Notes: generated by a model from the letters alone, not told the origin. 64,000 nucleotides of DNA from Telmatactis stephensoni (GCA_029948255.1 JALIZF010001883.1:682001-746000), one strand, 5' to 3'. Shown: positions 45,762-57,499, counted from the stretch's first letter. A program made the numbers and translations.

Positions 45762-46313
45762 ACCGAGGCATGCCTTCCTTCCTAAGGATCGGGCGAATTT
45801 CTTCGCTTTCTACCAAACGGCAATCTAAGAAGCACGACACGTCGTTCCTAAACACCCTCAAGCGAGCGTGACCAATGACTTTGATCTTGGATCCTCCATA
45901 AGCCACCAAGGACGTCTGTACAGGTTTCACTTTCTCCAATTTAAAGTCCTTACACGCTTTCTTGTAAACGTGCAATGGCAGCACATTGCACTGTGCCCCT
46001 GTGTCGGGTTGAAATCGAATGAAACTTCCAGACTCCAACTGCAGCGTCACGAGTTGTGAGTCATCCAGTCTGACTGCTGAGATTTCCTCCGTTTGATAAG
46101 TTTCCTCGAGGAACGTGTCAGTTTCCTCTGTTGCCTTTACCTCTTGCTTGCACCTGGAAGCAAAATGGTTCTTCGCTCAGCACTTCCGGCAGTCCTTTCC
46201 ACGCGCGGGGCACGTTTCCGGATTTGCCGCGTGTTGATAGCCACAACGTTCGCATAGTTTTCTTTGACCTTGAGCGCGTCGACGATAATGATTCTTGGTG
46301 TTGGGTTTCATAG
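45739..46313 (-). pseudogene. Ty3/Gypsy nucleocapsid end and aspartic protease
   Basis: The minus frame from about 46313 begins with a basic stretch and a zinc-binding CERCGYQHAANPETCP, then CRKC and an in-frame TGA inside the second knuckle at about 46173, followed by KNHFASRCK. Protease follows with FQPDTGAQCNVLP (the catalytic D-T/S-G motif) and VIGHARLRV. The element is cut at 46314; capsid and the 5' LTR are missing. Confidence 0.75.
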
Positions 46314-46660
46314 CATATAAAAAGCTTCCTTTATTTTTTATATTAATAAACTTAAACCAGAATTAAACAAACAACTACAACATTTCAAATCAGCCTTCAG
46401 TGGTTAATTGTTTTGCCTGGTGCCTTTATTATGTTATCATTTAGTTGTCATTCATAGTATATTAGGTTACGTACTATATATATATAACTAGGTTTATGAA
46501 ATTTTGTAATCATATCTTTAGTCTACTAAAGATGGCATGTGAAATGCCGAAACATGTTTAGAATGTTTAAAAGTTTGATCGTATATTTGAAGTGTATTGC
46601 AAGTTTGGTGCTACTACGCTCATTTGGATATGTTATATTTATAATAAAAAGTATAATTGG
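46314..46660. other. AT-rich joint between retroelement fragments
   Basis: No gene seen. It begins at the truncated end of the Gypsy element. A small hairpin TAGTCTACTAAAGA-like run lies near 46517. Confidence 0.35.
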
Positions 46661-47160
46661 TTAAACATCTTCCCGCCTTATTGAAGATTAGAATGTTTGA
46701 CTTTTCCATATTAACCGTCAGCCCATTCAAGTCTAAATACATGTTAAGTTTATTAAGCAATGTTTGTAATTTGCCAGGGTTTGTAGTGATAACAGCAAAT
46801 CATCGGCGTATAGTAAACAGTTTATAGGAGATCCCTCAAAAAGAATCGGGTCGGAACTGTCTAATTGTTTTAGAGCGCACGGTAGATCACTGAGAAATAA
46901 GTTAAAAAGAGTAGGACTTAAAATAAAGCCCTGTTTTACACCAGAATGACAACTGAATGTTTCAGTTATAATCCCATCTTTTTTATAGCAGACCGGTCAT
47001 CCTCATACATTGACTTTATCATGGAAAGGAATTTGCCTTTTATGCCAGCGCTTTCAATTTTATCAAGTAATTTATTTCTAGGGATGCAGTCAAAGGCCTT
47101 TCGAAAATCGACATAGCAGGTAAACAGCATATTTTTTTCTGTAATTGAACTTGCATTTTA
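46660..47160 (-). mobile_element. LINE reverse transcriptase fragment
   Basis: The minus-strand translation gives CHSGVKQGF, LSPTLFNLFLSDLP and NCLLYADDLLL, with a DVKAFDCIPRNKLL-like block upstream. These are RT palm blocks with an intact YADD. Stops and shifts are present on both sides. The palm blocks differ from those of the plus-strand LINE that follows, so it is a separate family. Confidence 0.65.
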
Positions 47161-47164
47161 CAAC

Positions 47165-48660
47165 ATGATCTGTGGCAGCTGGAGCTATCCTCAACGATGA
47201 ATATTATAATATAACTCCCGTTGCGCCACTTTCGATGGAGAATTTACTGAGACTTCGGTGATTTAGTGCTTTCAATCGGCATACAAGCATCGTCATAGCA
47301 CAGAAACAGCGTTGATCAGAGTTCACAATGATGTAACTCGTGCTATAGATGATAAAAGATCAGTTCTTCTGTTGCTATTAGACTTGTCGGCCGCCTTTGA
47401 TACCATCGACCATAACATTCTGCTCTCGAGATTGTCCCAGAGATATGGTTTCAGTGACAGTGTTCTCGCCTGGTTCTCTTCCTATCTCTCTGACAGATAC
47501 CAGGTTGTCAGTGTCGATGGAGCTTCATCATCGAAAAGAGATCTACTGTATGGTGTCCCACAGGGTTCGGTCCTAGGGCCGCATCTCTTCCTACTCTATA
47601 CTGCACCACTTGCTGATGTCATCCGAAAACATAATGTGAATTACCACCTATACACAGACGGCACCCAATTATACATCTCATTTCAGCCCTCTGTAGACCA
47701 TGAAGTTGAGGCAGCAAAAGCCAAGATTGAGCTTGTATCCGAGATATAAATACCTTGATGTCAACCAACATGCTCAAAATGAACAATGTGATAAAACTGA
47801 GCTGCTACTTCTAAATGCAAAGCATCGACTTCGACCACCCATTTCTTCTGTTTCAGTATGTGATGAGTCATTGAGCCTTCACCAAGCGCAAGAAATATCG
47901 GAGTAGTATTTGATTCATCGATATCAATGGAGACACACATCAATACAGTCTGTAAATCAGCACTGTTCCACCTACGTAACCTCAGCAGAATCCGTAAACA
48001 TTTGTCTATAAAGTCAACTGAAATACTCGTGCATGCGTTCATCACATCAAAAATTGATTTTTGCAATGCTATACTCTATGGAGCCCCTGAGCACCTGTTA
48101 CAGAAACTACAAAGTGTTCAAAACTGTGCGGCAAGGCTAGTCAGTCTAAAATCCAAGTACGATCACACCACCCCTATGCTTAAAAAACTCCTTTTGCTGC
48201 CTGTAGAATACAGGATCGAATTCAAGATTCTGCTAATAACCTACAAATGTTTGAATAACCTGGCACCCCACTACCTGCAAGAACTGATAAATGTCTACAC
48301 TCCCAAGCAGCAACTGCGATCCTCATCCAAGGACTACCTTGAGGCTGCTCCCTACAATCTACGAAGTTATGGCTAAAAGCATTCAGTGTATCTGCACCAA
48401 GATTATGGAACTCACTCCCTGACAACTTAAGGAACTACACAAATATTTCAATTGACACTTTCAAGAGCCAGCTAAAAACACATTTATTTAGAAAAGCATT
48501 CTATTGATGACCCTAGTTTCTAGTTTTAACTTTTTACAATTATATTTTTATTAAATTAATTTTTTTCACTATTGTAAAGCGCCTATGGACTAATGGAATA
48601 GGAGCTATAAAAATGTCTATTATTATGATTATTATGATTATGATTATTATTATTATTATA
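47165..48660 (+). mobile_element. 5'-truncated CR1/L2-like LINE with AT-rich tail
   Basis: Plus-strand frames at about 47275-47749 and 47927-48376 carry SAYKHRHSTETALIRVHND, LLDLSAAFDTIDHN, LYGVPQGSVLGP, then YTDGTQLYIS where the active site YADD should be. KIDFCNAILYGAP and VQNCAARL follow. Frame breaks lie at about 47749 and 47910. The 3' end is GTAAAGCGCCTATGGAC followed by an (ATT)n-like tail to about 48660. The YADD to YTDG change plus frame breaks mean it is dead. Confidence 0.8.
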
Positions 48661-49015
48661 TATTGGGATCGTAATGTGGTGGTGAAGGAAGAGGAGAAAA
48701 TTGCTAAATATTCTCCTCTTGCAAAGGAGATACGAAAGTTGCACCGGGTGTCAACAAAGGTGGTTCCGTTGGTTGTTGGTTGTCTAGGGGTCATGTCAAG
48801 TAATCTTGAGGGGTACCTGAAAGATCTCGGTATTCCAAACGTGCTGGGTGGTATGCAGACGTCTGCGGTCATAGGGACCACCCTTATTCTACAGAGTGTG
48901 CTTAGTCTCTAAGCCCCAGGTCTTGGGGTCGAGGCTAAGCAGTATCTTACACCTGTAGTGTGAATTAATTCTCCACTCAGGTTGTCTATTTATAGAAATT
49001 CCATATTATTATTAT
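48661..49015 (+). mobile_element. 3' fragment of another LINE
   Basis: The open frame from about 48661 gives YWDRNVVVKEEEKIAKY, VSTKVVPLVVGCLG and IPNVLGGMQTSAVIGT, ending at the TAA at 48910. This resembles the extreme C-terminus of a LINE ORF2 (WDxNVxxKExEKxxKY ... KVVPVVxGALG). A short 3' UTR and a TATTATTATTATT tail follow. It sits directly after the (ATT)n tail of the previous LINE, which may have served as its target. Confidence 0.6.
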
Positions 49016-50876
49016 TAACGATGATTTAATGACGATTCGATTACATTTAAGCCACGGTAATTATAGGCCACGTAAAGACTGTAGGTACAATACAAAAGAA
49101 CTGTACTAAATATAAACCTAAATACAACTATCTCTAAGTACTTGTACACGAAGTCATACAGCATTACATTCATTGATACAAACAACCTTATGTAGTAGTT
49201 CATAGTGGAGCTCCTGCGCGGGCCTTCGGAGCGGAGCAGAGCACCATACCTAAGAAAAAATGGTAACCCATCCAGTTGATTTTTCATGGACACACAGGGA
49301 GCCCAACGGCTGTCCGTCCGTACGTCCGTACAGATGTCCGTGTACATCGCGATGCTGATTGCTTTTTGGCGCCAACTTGATGTGCGCTGACACTTTGAAA
49401 ACTGAAAATTAAAAAGTTTTCTTGCAGTTTTAACTTGCAAAACTTAAAAAGATTATTCTCGAAACCTCGTAAAAATTTAGCGATTTTCATGATCATTAAT
49501 CTGTGCCAATCTTGGCGGGTTAAAGCGAAAAAAACCCCGTCCGTTTGAATATTTTTGGGACCCGGTATTGTTTCAAAAACTGCTCGAAAGTCGAAGGACA
49601 CAGAGGACAGTACATTTTCAAAGTTCAGTTGGACGACTTTTTAGTTGGATTTGTAGCTTCAAAAAACTTCTCATAATGAATGAGTCATTGAGGATCGTGT
49701 ATTCTTCATTTCGTTAAGATGCCTTCAGTAACGCTGCTTAAAAATCTAGCTAAAGTTGGAAATCAAGAATCGTCTGCATTGAACGTGAAACAGAAGGACT
49801 ATGCTTCTAAAGACAACAAGAAATTAGCGCTTCAAGATAAGGCCCTGGCCCGAAAATGATGTTAAAAAGTTTCTTGTACCTATATTTGATCATTCATCTT
49901 TTATTTGGGACTGATGACTTAAAAAAGTAAACTTTTATCCACGTTGAACTGTTAAGTTTAAACAAACACTCAAGTATACATGGCAATTGTACAATGTGAT
50001 TTTGTTTTACAGTGAACCTTTTGCACTACTTTTAATAATAACATTAGTAAAAAAGATTGATTTTGAACTTATTTTAACCCAACTAATGTGTAAATACAGC
50101 TCCAGTTTGAGTCTGCAATCTAATGAAAAAATTGAGAGGAAAAAATGAAGAAATTTTGCATGCAAACTAGAGTTGTTTTACATTAGGCATGAAGTTGCTC
50201 AGTAAGCCCTATGAGCCCTATTAAATGCAAATTGAAAATGCTTAATTCCTTGTTTTCTTGTTATGTCAAGTAGCTGTTTTGATAATCACTTTAAATTGTG
50301 TTATCAGTGTAATCTGGACGAGACAAGTATTCACCTAGTGTGACATTCTATTCCACATTAAAAACCAAACCAAAACAATAACAGCAACAACCACAAAAAT
50401 ACAATGAAGATAGGCAAATGAAGATATATTGTTCTGCAATATCCCCATCCAGGATGTTGAAAAAGTTTAATTACTTGTATCAATTTAAAAAAGGTTTTGT
50501 AGATTGTTTTTTTCTATTTCTGATAATTATGTGAACCACTACAAAGTCAATTATCAAATCTGACAGTGAATCTGAATATTAAAATATACTATAATAAAGG
50601 TCACTGAGCTTACAAGCCCATACAATTCACAGGGGACCAAAGGGCTAGAGTATATACAAACCAAAGCAAATGCTTTTTATCAATTAGCCCTATTACCACA
50701 GGAAGCCCAATTCATTTGAATCAAGAACATAAAAAATATTAAAATTGAAATGGGAGCTCTACCCTGCTATTAGGTAGTAGTTTTGAGTTGTTTTAAAATT
50801 TCATCTTAAGTCATGATAATTCTTCTTTCATGTAAAGACAACTATTTAAATTATCTGTGTCATTCTACTCTACATA
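49016..50876. other. Non-coding stretch
   Basis: No gene recognised. A GTCCGTCCGTACGTCCGTAC short-period repeat lies near 49311-49330. The remainder is AT-rich without strong structure. Confidence 0.5.
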
Positions 50877-51254
50877 GTAATATATCCTCACTGCATACCC
50901 ATTACCACTGCACGTGGATAAGTTATGGGAAGCGATCGCGACCGCAATGGCAACAGGGATACAGCAAGGATGAGGGGCGTCCCGCCAACTGCCACCAGGG
51001 GGGGGTGGGTGGGGCGAAAAAACCTAACCTTACTTGAAAACGTCTGGGAATGGCACTGTTGCAAGCCAAATTCCCCGAATTTATACCAGGCTGCCGCAAA
51101 GCATTGCCCCGATGAAGCACGGGCTCAAGGGCATCGGAATTTACGTTATTAGCTAATTTCCACGTGAAGTGGTAATTATGTATGCAGTGAGAATAGTAAT
51201 ATATCCTCACTGCATACCCATTACCACTGCACGTGGATAAGTTATGGGAAGCGA
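50877..51254 (-). repeat. B2-A2-B1 split direct repeats
   Basis: CTCACTGCATACCCATTACC plus flanking bases occurs at 50877-50937 and again at 51195-51254. Between them, about 51015-51194 matches 57313-57499. The end of A is also an imperfect inverted version of B, with CACGTG and GGTAATxxGTATGCAGTGAG in both, so the junction can fold. Confidence 0.88.
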
Positions 51255-51454
51255 TCGCTCCCGCCCACGACACCATGTAATAAACGCAAACCAACACGCA
51301 AGAGAAATAGAACATAACCCTTGAACGGGAAAAGAGTACTAAATTTTATTCAACCTCTCCCAATACTCAGAAAATCCCACTATGAAAAATGATAACGATA
51401 ATGATTAAAGATTATGTGAAAAAAATAAACTAAAGGAGACTTGAAGTTCCTTAT

Positions 51455-52699
51455 TCAAAGAATTGGTGACAAATTACTGGGATGGGAGACAGGGGTCTGG
51501 CTTAACGAAGAAGACCCAGGAACAACGATGTTTTCGAAAACCGATAGAGCCCCTTCTGTATCAGATAGGCGTGTGTAATGCCTAGCCATCTCCTTGCTTT
51601 GCCATCCCAGGTACTGTGCCACCTCTTCCTGAGAACATCCCAGCATCCTAAGGGTATTGGATAAGCCCACCCTGAAACTATGTGGTGTTTCACCACAAAA
51701 TAACTTTGCCTCCAACATGTACTTCCGCAGTCGGTTATTGACTGCTGAACCCAGAAGAGGACGCTCGCTTATACTCCTGTCCCTGTTAGTAGTCCTGAAA
51801 AAATACCCCGGGGCTAATTGTATCTCGAGCAACTGACAGACACAAATGTAGTACTCTAACCAGGATACTGGACACACATCACATTCCCTATAGGGTACCA
51901 AGACAAGCGAGCGCGGTGCCCCCTTCCTAAGACTCTTGGTTAAGGACAACTTTAACAGAAACCCTTCGCGATCCTTAAACTTAAAGACCTGACTGGCTAA
52001 GAGGCGCCCCAGATCCGAAGCCCTATCCCCGGTAAAGAAATTGACAACAAAAAAGGACGTGTCGCGCACTAAAATGTACTTATCAGTTTTTGGAAGGTTG
52101 TCGCTCTTCCCTATCAAGTCCCTAAGAAAGGTTACTAACTGCCTAAATTTTACAAGGAACATCGGCACCGCTTGCGTGGGCGTGATCGCTAACGCAGCCT
52201 GTTCTTCTCGGGTGAACTTGAGGTACTGCTTCACCCGGGGGTGAGCTACAGGGTTCGAGTCATTCAGACGGCCAAGATTGTTGAAGATGGCTCGGAGTTT
52301 GCCAAGCAATGAGTCAACGGTACCCGCTGCCAAACGCCTGGGGCAACTACAGGCCCCCTGCCTGGAGCATGACATGGAGTGAACTACAGTCTTCCTGCAA
52401 CGATCCTTGTTGATAAGAAACTTCACAATATCATCTGCACAACATGACGAGATGCTCTTAGGAGGCGAAACAGACGCCAGAAAGTCCCCCAGTTCTTTCT
52501 CTAGGGCAGACTTTTGACGATGGTAAGGCTTTTGACGTGAACATGCTTCAAACTCTTCGAATCGAACAAGAATTGCCGCCTCATCCACCCTATGTCCACC
52601 CAAAGAGGGCAATGACAGAGGGGTCCGAGACCCACATGCTTGACAAAAGTTCGCATCTGCATCATTAGGATAGAGGCACGCACCACAGCGACTAGCCAT
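51455..52699 (-). CDS. Tyrosine recombinase of the DIRS/Ngaro-like element
   Basis: The open frame runs to 52798; the start at 52699 (MASRCGACLYP) was preferred because a zinc-ribbon C-x2-C...C-x2-C follows at once. The helical N-terminal region is followed by the catalytic domain: FFTGDRASDLGRLL (first Arg), SLTKSLRKG (candidate Lys), HSFRVG (His-x-x-Arg), YLGW and MARHYTRL (nucleophilic Tyr). All conserved residues are present. It would insert circular cDNA by site-specific recombination. It overlaps the end of the RT frame at 52756, as is common in this group if the wider frame is used. Confidence 0.88.
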   Translation of the reverse strand: MASRCGACLYPNDADANFCQACGSRTPLSLPSLGGHRVDEAAILVRFEEFEACSRQKPYHRQKSALEKELGDFLASVSPPKSISSCCADDIVKFLINKDRCRKTVVHSMSCSRQGACSCPRRLAAGTVDSLLGKLRAIFNNLGRLNDSNPVAHPRVKQYLKFTREEQAALAITPTQAVPMFLVKFRQLVTFLRDLIGKSDNLPKTDKYILVRDTSFFVVNFFTGDRASDLGRLLASQVFKFKDREGFLLKLSLTKSLRKGAPRSLVLVPYRECDVCPVSWLEYYICVCQLLEIQLAPGYFFRTTNRDRSISERPLLGSAVNNRLRKYMLEAKLFCGETPHSFRVGLSNTLRMLGCSQEEVAQYLGWQSKEMARHYTRLSDTEGALSVFENIVVPGSSSLSQTPVSHPSNLSPIL

Positions 52700-52755
52700 C
52701 TTCCAAGGCCGCAACACCTGGAGCCAAAGCGAAAAATGGTTGTGAGCAACGGTTT

Positions 52756-54877
52756 TTAAATGGACTTCCCAACGCAACGGAACACCCATAAGTCCCACTG
52801 TAGATTTCTAGGACTCCAGCCCTGGGAGTGACGCGAGGGGAACAGTAGCACTGAGCCAGAACCCTTCCTTCCCAGCAAAAAACGGTCTACGGCCATAGAA
52901 TGGACAAGAGCCCACCAATAACGCCTTGGTTGTAAATCCGGTACCACCATTGTAAGGCCTCTGCCAAACCCTTGGTCGTACATGTACCTCAGCAGCGGGC
53001 CCACCAATACGAAAGGTGGGAACACGTAAACGTTGTGGTCTTGTGGCAAAGGCTGAGAAAAAACGTTCACGCCCCGAGATCCAGGTGTTGGCCATGGCGT
53101 ATAGTGGGGGAGTGGACTCCCAGATCTATCCCTTTGGCAATTACTGTCTAAAGCCATGAGATCAAAAGTGTGGGGGCCAAAGATACGATCGACCTGATAC
53201 CAGGCTTCCTCGGAGAGCATGCAGTCCAAGTCTGAAAGTTGCCTGGATGGACCGTCAGCTGGGTTGTCACCAGAGGGGATGTAGAACAGATCCAAACTAA
53301 AATTACACCGCCGACTGCAATCCAGAATATTCTTGAGGACTTTGTTGACGGCTGAACTCTTACAACCTCTGTTGTCATAGGCGCATTTCAGCACTTTGGA
53401 GTCGGTGTGGACATCCACCCTAGAGTTTTTAATCTGGACCTGGAATGCCACTAGAGAATTCAGCAAAGCCTTTGCCTCCAAGACATTGATATCTTCTGTC
53501 GTTTCTGGCCAATAGTCTCTCGACTCCATTCTGTGTCCATCCTTCATCAGGACCCCACCCCAAGCGTGCTGAGAAGCATCAGAGAACAAACTGATTGACA
53601 CGTGCTGTTCTGATCTCCACGGCAAACAGTCCTTCCACTCGTCTAAGAAACACCAATATAAAATTTCGGATCGCAGCTCTCCCTGCAGATGGATCGCCGT
53701 TCTGGACGATCGATGGAGACGATCGATGGACTGGAAAACCTCCCGGACATAAAGCTTGCACCCAGGGATGGCGAGGCTGAGCGAAATTACTTTGCCCGCA
53801 AAACGCTGCAGTGTTTTTAGGGGAACACTCGATAATGACAAAATTTCCTCTCTCAAAACCTTGAACTTTAACTTCTTGTCTTCGGGCACGATAAAAGCCT
53901 GGAGTTTGGAATCACACAGGAAACCCAAAAATCTCACACATGTCGACGGGGAGCACTGACACTTTTTGAGACCAATAGAATAGCCGGCTTCCACTAGAAG
54001 GAAGCACATCACATAAGATGCAGCCTCGGCAAGCACGGGACTGGGCAGCCAACGCCCCTGGGCGGGACTGCCAAACAACTGGCCTACGTGACGATCGTCA
54101 ATGTACTGAGACACAGGAACCCCAAATGAGCGGGCGGCACCTGACACAGCAAGCCCCAAATGATGGTAAATGTAGGCACTTGCCTTCCATCCGAACGGCA
54201 AGGTTCGAAAAAACAAAATAGAATCCCTCCCATTCGAAGCCAAAATAGGTGTACGACGACGGGTGGAGGAGCACGTGCTGATAACCGCTCTTGTCGTCAA
54301 ATGTGGTCTGGAAATGTCCCGGAAGAACATATCGAGGTAAATCACAGAGGTGGTCCAACTTAAAAGGCAAATTCCTTATCCACAGGTTTAAATATCGCTC
54401 GTCGTGGCATAGACGGGGTTTCGACGGTTCCACCGTGAGGGGCAAAACGAGATGAGGTGGAGGGACACTTCCAACCGCACCCCAAACCATAATAACGCCC
54501 GCAGATACCCACTCGAGAACAGTGGTGGTTATATAACTCTTGAATTGCTGACATACAGAAGGGTTTGGAAATTGAGCGCTAGGGGGACTGTCTGAGTCGT
54601 AAGAGGCTCCTTTAAAATTGCCTTTAAAGTGTCTAAGCAACTGGTCCACTTTTACCCCATTCCGTACGATCTCGCAAAGGTTGATGGTACTGCAAGGGGA
54701 ATCTTTCAAAAGGCGTTGCCAAACTGCCAAATTACGGTGTATACCGCCTGCCCTGAAACGACTGGGATCCCGAAAGCGAAGCTGAGCAAGACGACCCAAG
54801 CGCGGGTTAGCCACCACCATCTCGGGAGAAGCCAAAGGGCCAACGAAGGGCAAGGTTCCCTGGTCGACTGAACACAT
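52756..54877 (-). CDS. RT-RNase H of the DIRS/Ngaro-like element, one frame change
   Basis: Two overlapping frames, 54877-54098 and 54345-52756, are parts of one protein. The first carries KPRLCHDERYLNLWI, FDDKSGYQHVLL and FGFEWEG. The second carries RTLPFGWKASAYIYH, YIDDRHVG (the YxDD active site) and FLGFLCDSKLQ. RNase H follows: LFSDASQHAWGG, LEAKALLNSL, HTDSKVL and SGDNPADGPSR, then a C-terminal block around FGPHTFDLMALDSN. The frames join near 54200-54215 at an A-rich run on the plus strand (T-rich in the gene). It could be a one-base indel or, less likely, a translational frameshift. Confidence 0.85.
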
Positions 54878-55177
54878 AGGTGACTCCTCATTGGGCTCGT
54901 ACGCTGCGCTGGCCTGTGCAACCCTCCAGGCAAACGAGGAGTAAGCCTATGGGAACGACAAAAAATAACGAATCAAAGGGAGTCAAACATTGAGAACCCC
55001 ACCCTCTGTTGACCCCAGGCTCCGAACTAGGTCCGGAATTGAGACACTGAGAAGGTCCCCCTAAGGTCAACGGCGCGCAGCGGACAAAGGGAGATAACCT
55101 GCAGGATACAGAACTGGAATTTATTAACATCAAATCAACAAGAAGTTACATCAAAGTGCTAGAAACTCCTTTGCACT

Positions 55178-57282
55178 CTAGAAGCGGCCACGACCGCGTC
55201 CACCACCTCTACGGCTGGGTCCAGGTTGAGTTTGACAATTTCTCGCAAAATGCCCCCATCTTTGGCAGCGGAAACACTGTATCTGAGCCAGGTACGGCGC
55301 CGGCCGGGTTGTCCTTGCATAGCGATCCTGCGAGGGAGGCGCCCTGGCAGCGCCCTTGAGGATGGAGGCTGCCTTCTTGGCGATCTTTGCCCTAACTGGA
55401 TCCCCTAGTAGACCAACCATGAGTCTCTGCAGCTGGCCAGAATCCAAACCCTCTGCCCTGGACTTCACCTCATCCAGAGCCGCTGAAAACTCGTCGGATT
55501 TTTCATGTGCTTGCCCTCTAGCGACCCTTACCAATGACTGCAATAATTCGACCGCCTCGAAGCGATCAAACAGGGATGAGGGCCTATTCAGGTGCCTTCT
55601 GAGTGACGCTAGGGCAGCCGCCGTGTTTTCCAGCGCCTTGTCCTGTACCAGACTCTTAACCTTATCTTCTAGCTCCTTCAATCGATCCTCAGGCTATTCA
55701 AATAAAACGAAACAAACAGCCGGTAAGATGACCAATCATCAGCCCACTAAAACTAGGCGCAAATAAAAGGCTAAAGGCAACAAAACTCTATAAATCCAAC
55801 CGCTCCTCTGGACAGCGGTATGTCTCACTGAACGAACTCCTCGTTTTCTTTGGAAATAGATTTGCTCTGCAGTCCCCGTGGACTGCCATTTCGTGAATGA
55901 ATATAATAGATCCACCTCGCAGTCGATCCTGGACCGCCCCTTTTTTTGCACATGTAAATTCACTTGGCAGTCTCGGACTGCCATTTCTCTCACCCCATTA
56001 ACTTCACTTATTCGCCATTTCGTTCACATATATTCCAGACCGCTCTTTGCTCGCACATAAATTCACCTCGCAGTGCCGGACTGCTGTTTCTTTCGCGTGT
56101 AAATAACCTCGCAATCCCGGACTGCCATTTCTTTCGCGTGTAAACTAGTTGGCTTCGCAGTCCCGGACTGCCATTTTTTACATAAATTCACTTCGCAGTC
56201 CCGGACTGCCATTCCTTCCACGTAAATTCACTTCGCAGTCCCGGACTGCTATTTCTTCCCAATAAATTCACTTCGCAGTCCCGGACTGCTATTTCTTCCC
56301 AATAAATTCACTTCGCAGTCCCGGACTGTTATTCCTTCCACATAAATTCACTTCGCAGTCCCGGACTGCCATTTCTTCAACGCGTTAATGCACTTCGCAG
56401 TCCCGGACTGCTATGTCTTCCCCATAAATTCACTTCGCAGTCCCGGACTGCTATTTCTTCCACGTAAATTCACTTCGCAGTCCCGGACTGCCATTTTAAT
56501 AGTCTACATGTAAATTCACTTTGCAGTCCCGGACTGCCATTTCTTCCACATAAATTCCCTTTGCAGTCCTGGACTGCCATTTCTTCCACATAAACTCACT
56601 TCGCAGTCCCGGACTGCCATTTCTTCCACATAAACCCACTTCGCAGTCCCGGACTGCCATTTTAGCCCGCATGTAAATTCACTTTCCTGTCCCGGAATGC
56701 CAAAACTAACAACGCTATGGGACATAAAATATACGGGCAAGAGGCGTAAAGAAACAAAACGTGGCCCCAACCTAGCCCGTCCCAAGGGCAAACAAATGGG
56801 TGATTGAGACGTTGAGCAACAATTCCTGTAATGAGTGTATTGAGCAAAATTACCGGGCGCAACGATTCAACTCATACCTATGCAAATTCGTGAGAAAGCA
56901 AAGTTTGAAGCTACGCCCCAATAAAGTCAAAACAAAAATGCAAGAAGAACGACTGAACAAAACTGTATAAAACAACCTAAAAGATATAGGGAAAAAAAGC
57001 AACGATATGCAGGACGAGCAAACTGCCTAACTGGCCAAAACCTGGGAATAGCCCATGACTACAACAACCCCAAATCTAATAAAAAACTACCTGGTGGGCT
57101 TCGTCTGCAGCAACAACGGCGGGCGCAGCAGCAGCATCAACCACTGGAGGAACTACTGGAGGAGCTGGCGGGACTACTGGAGGAGCAGGCGGAACCACCG
57201 GAGGAACTGGAGGAACCACTGGAACTGCCGGAGGAGCGACTGAAGCAACTGCCGCTCCAGGAGCTGGAGGTAAATTCTGCAT
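55178..57282 (-). CDS. Spliced gag of the DIRS/Ngaro-like element
   Basis: Predicted exon 1 is 57282-57091, exactly 64 codons, starting MQNLPPAPGA and rich in repeated PPVVPPAPP, with donor GTAGTTTTTT. Exon 2 is 55693-55178 with acceptor TTTGAATAG, beginning PEDRLKELEDKVKSL and ending with one CCHC knuckle (CFRCQRWGHFARNC) and a Gly/Arg-rich tail. The frames join without shift to about 235 residues. Coiled-coil-like heptads follow the splice, suggesting multimerisation. The 1.4-kb intron contains the 42-bp minisatellite. Splicing is inferred; exon 2 could instead use an internal start. Confidence 0.65.
55865..56700. repeat. Minisatellite of about 42 bp in the gag intron
   Basis: About 18 copies of a unit with the invariant core CGCAGTCCCGGACTGCCATT, separated by AT-rich TTCTTCCxxxTAAATTCACTT spacers. 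The core contains CAGTCCxGGACTG, a near-perfect dyad. Copies at the edges are more diverged (for example TCCCGGAATGCC near 56690). The unit is periodic and lacks unique spacers, so it is not a CRISPR array. Confidence 0.9.
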
Positions 57283-57499
57283 GTTGGTGGCAGTTGGCGG
57301 GATTTTAACCACACGAAAAAAACTAACCTTACTTGAAAACGTCTGGGAATGGCACTGTTGCAAGCCAAATTCCCCGAATTTATACCAGGCTGCCGCAAAG
57401 CATTGCCCCGATGAAGCACGGGCTCAAGGGCATCGGAATTTACGTTATTAGCTAATTTCCACGTGAAGTGGTAATTATGTATGCAGTGAGAATAGTAAT

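Larger units (their letters stand above)
50877..57499 (-). mobile_element. DIRS/Ngaro-like tyrosine-recombinase retrotransposon
   Basis: Minus-strand order is A1 (57499-about 57305), gag, RT-RNase H, tyrosine recombinase, B1 (51254-51195), A2 (51194-about 51015), B2 (50937-50877). A1 and A2 share about 180 nearly identical bases, and B1 and B2 share about 60. This A1-ORFs-B1-A2-B2 split direct repeat is the layout known for Ngaro-type YR retrotransposons. No target duplication is expected in this group. A 42-bp minisatellite sits in the gag intron. Confidence 0.88.

Noticed and set aside
49015..49601. Two minus-strand frames of 105-141 codons
   Set aside because: They overlap each other in different frames, cover a GTCCGTCC short repeat and have no recognisable domain or splice context.
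54629..54871. Plus-strand frames across the DIRS-like pol region
   Set aside because: They are antisense shadows of the RT and gag genes.
55865..56700. Possible CRISPR array
   Set aside because: Spacers are near-identical AT-rich sequence rather than unique, the unit is 42 bp with drift at the edges, and the context is a eukaryotic retrotransposon.
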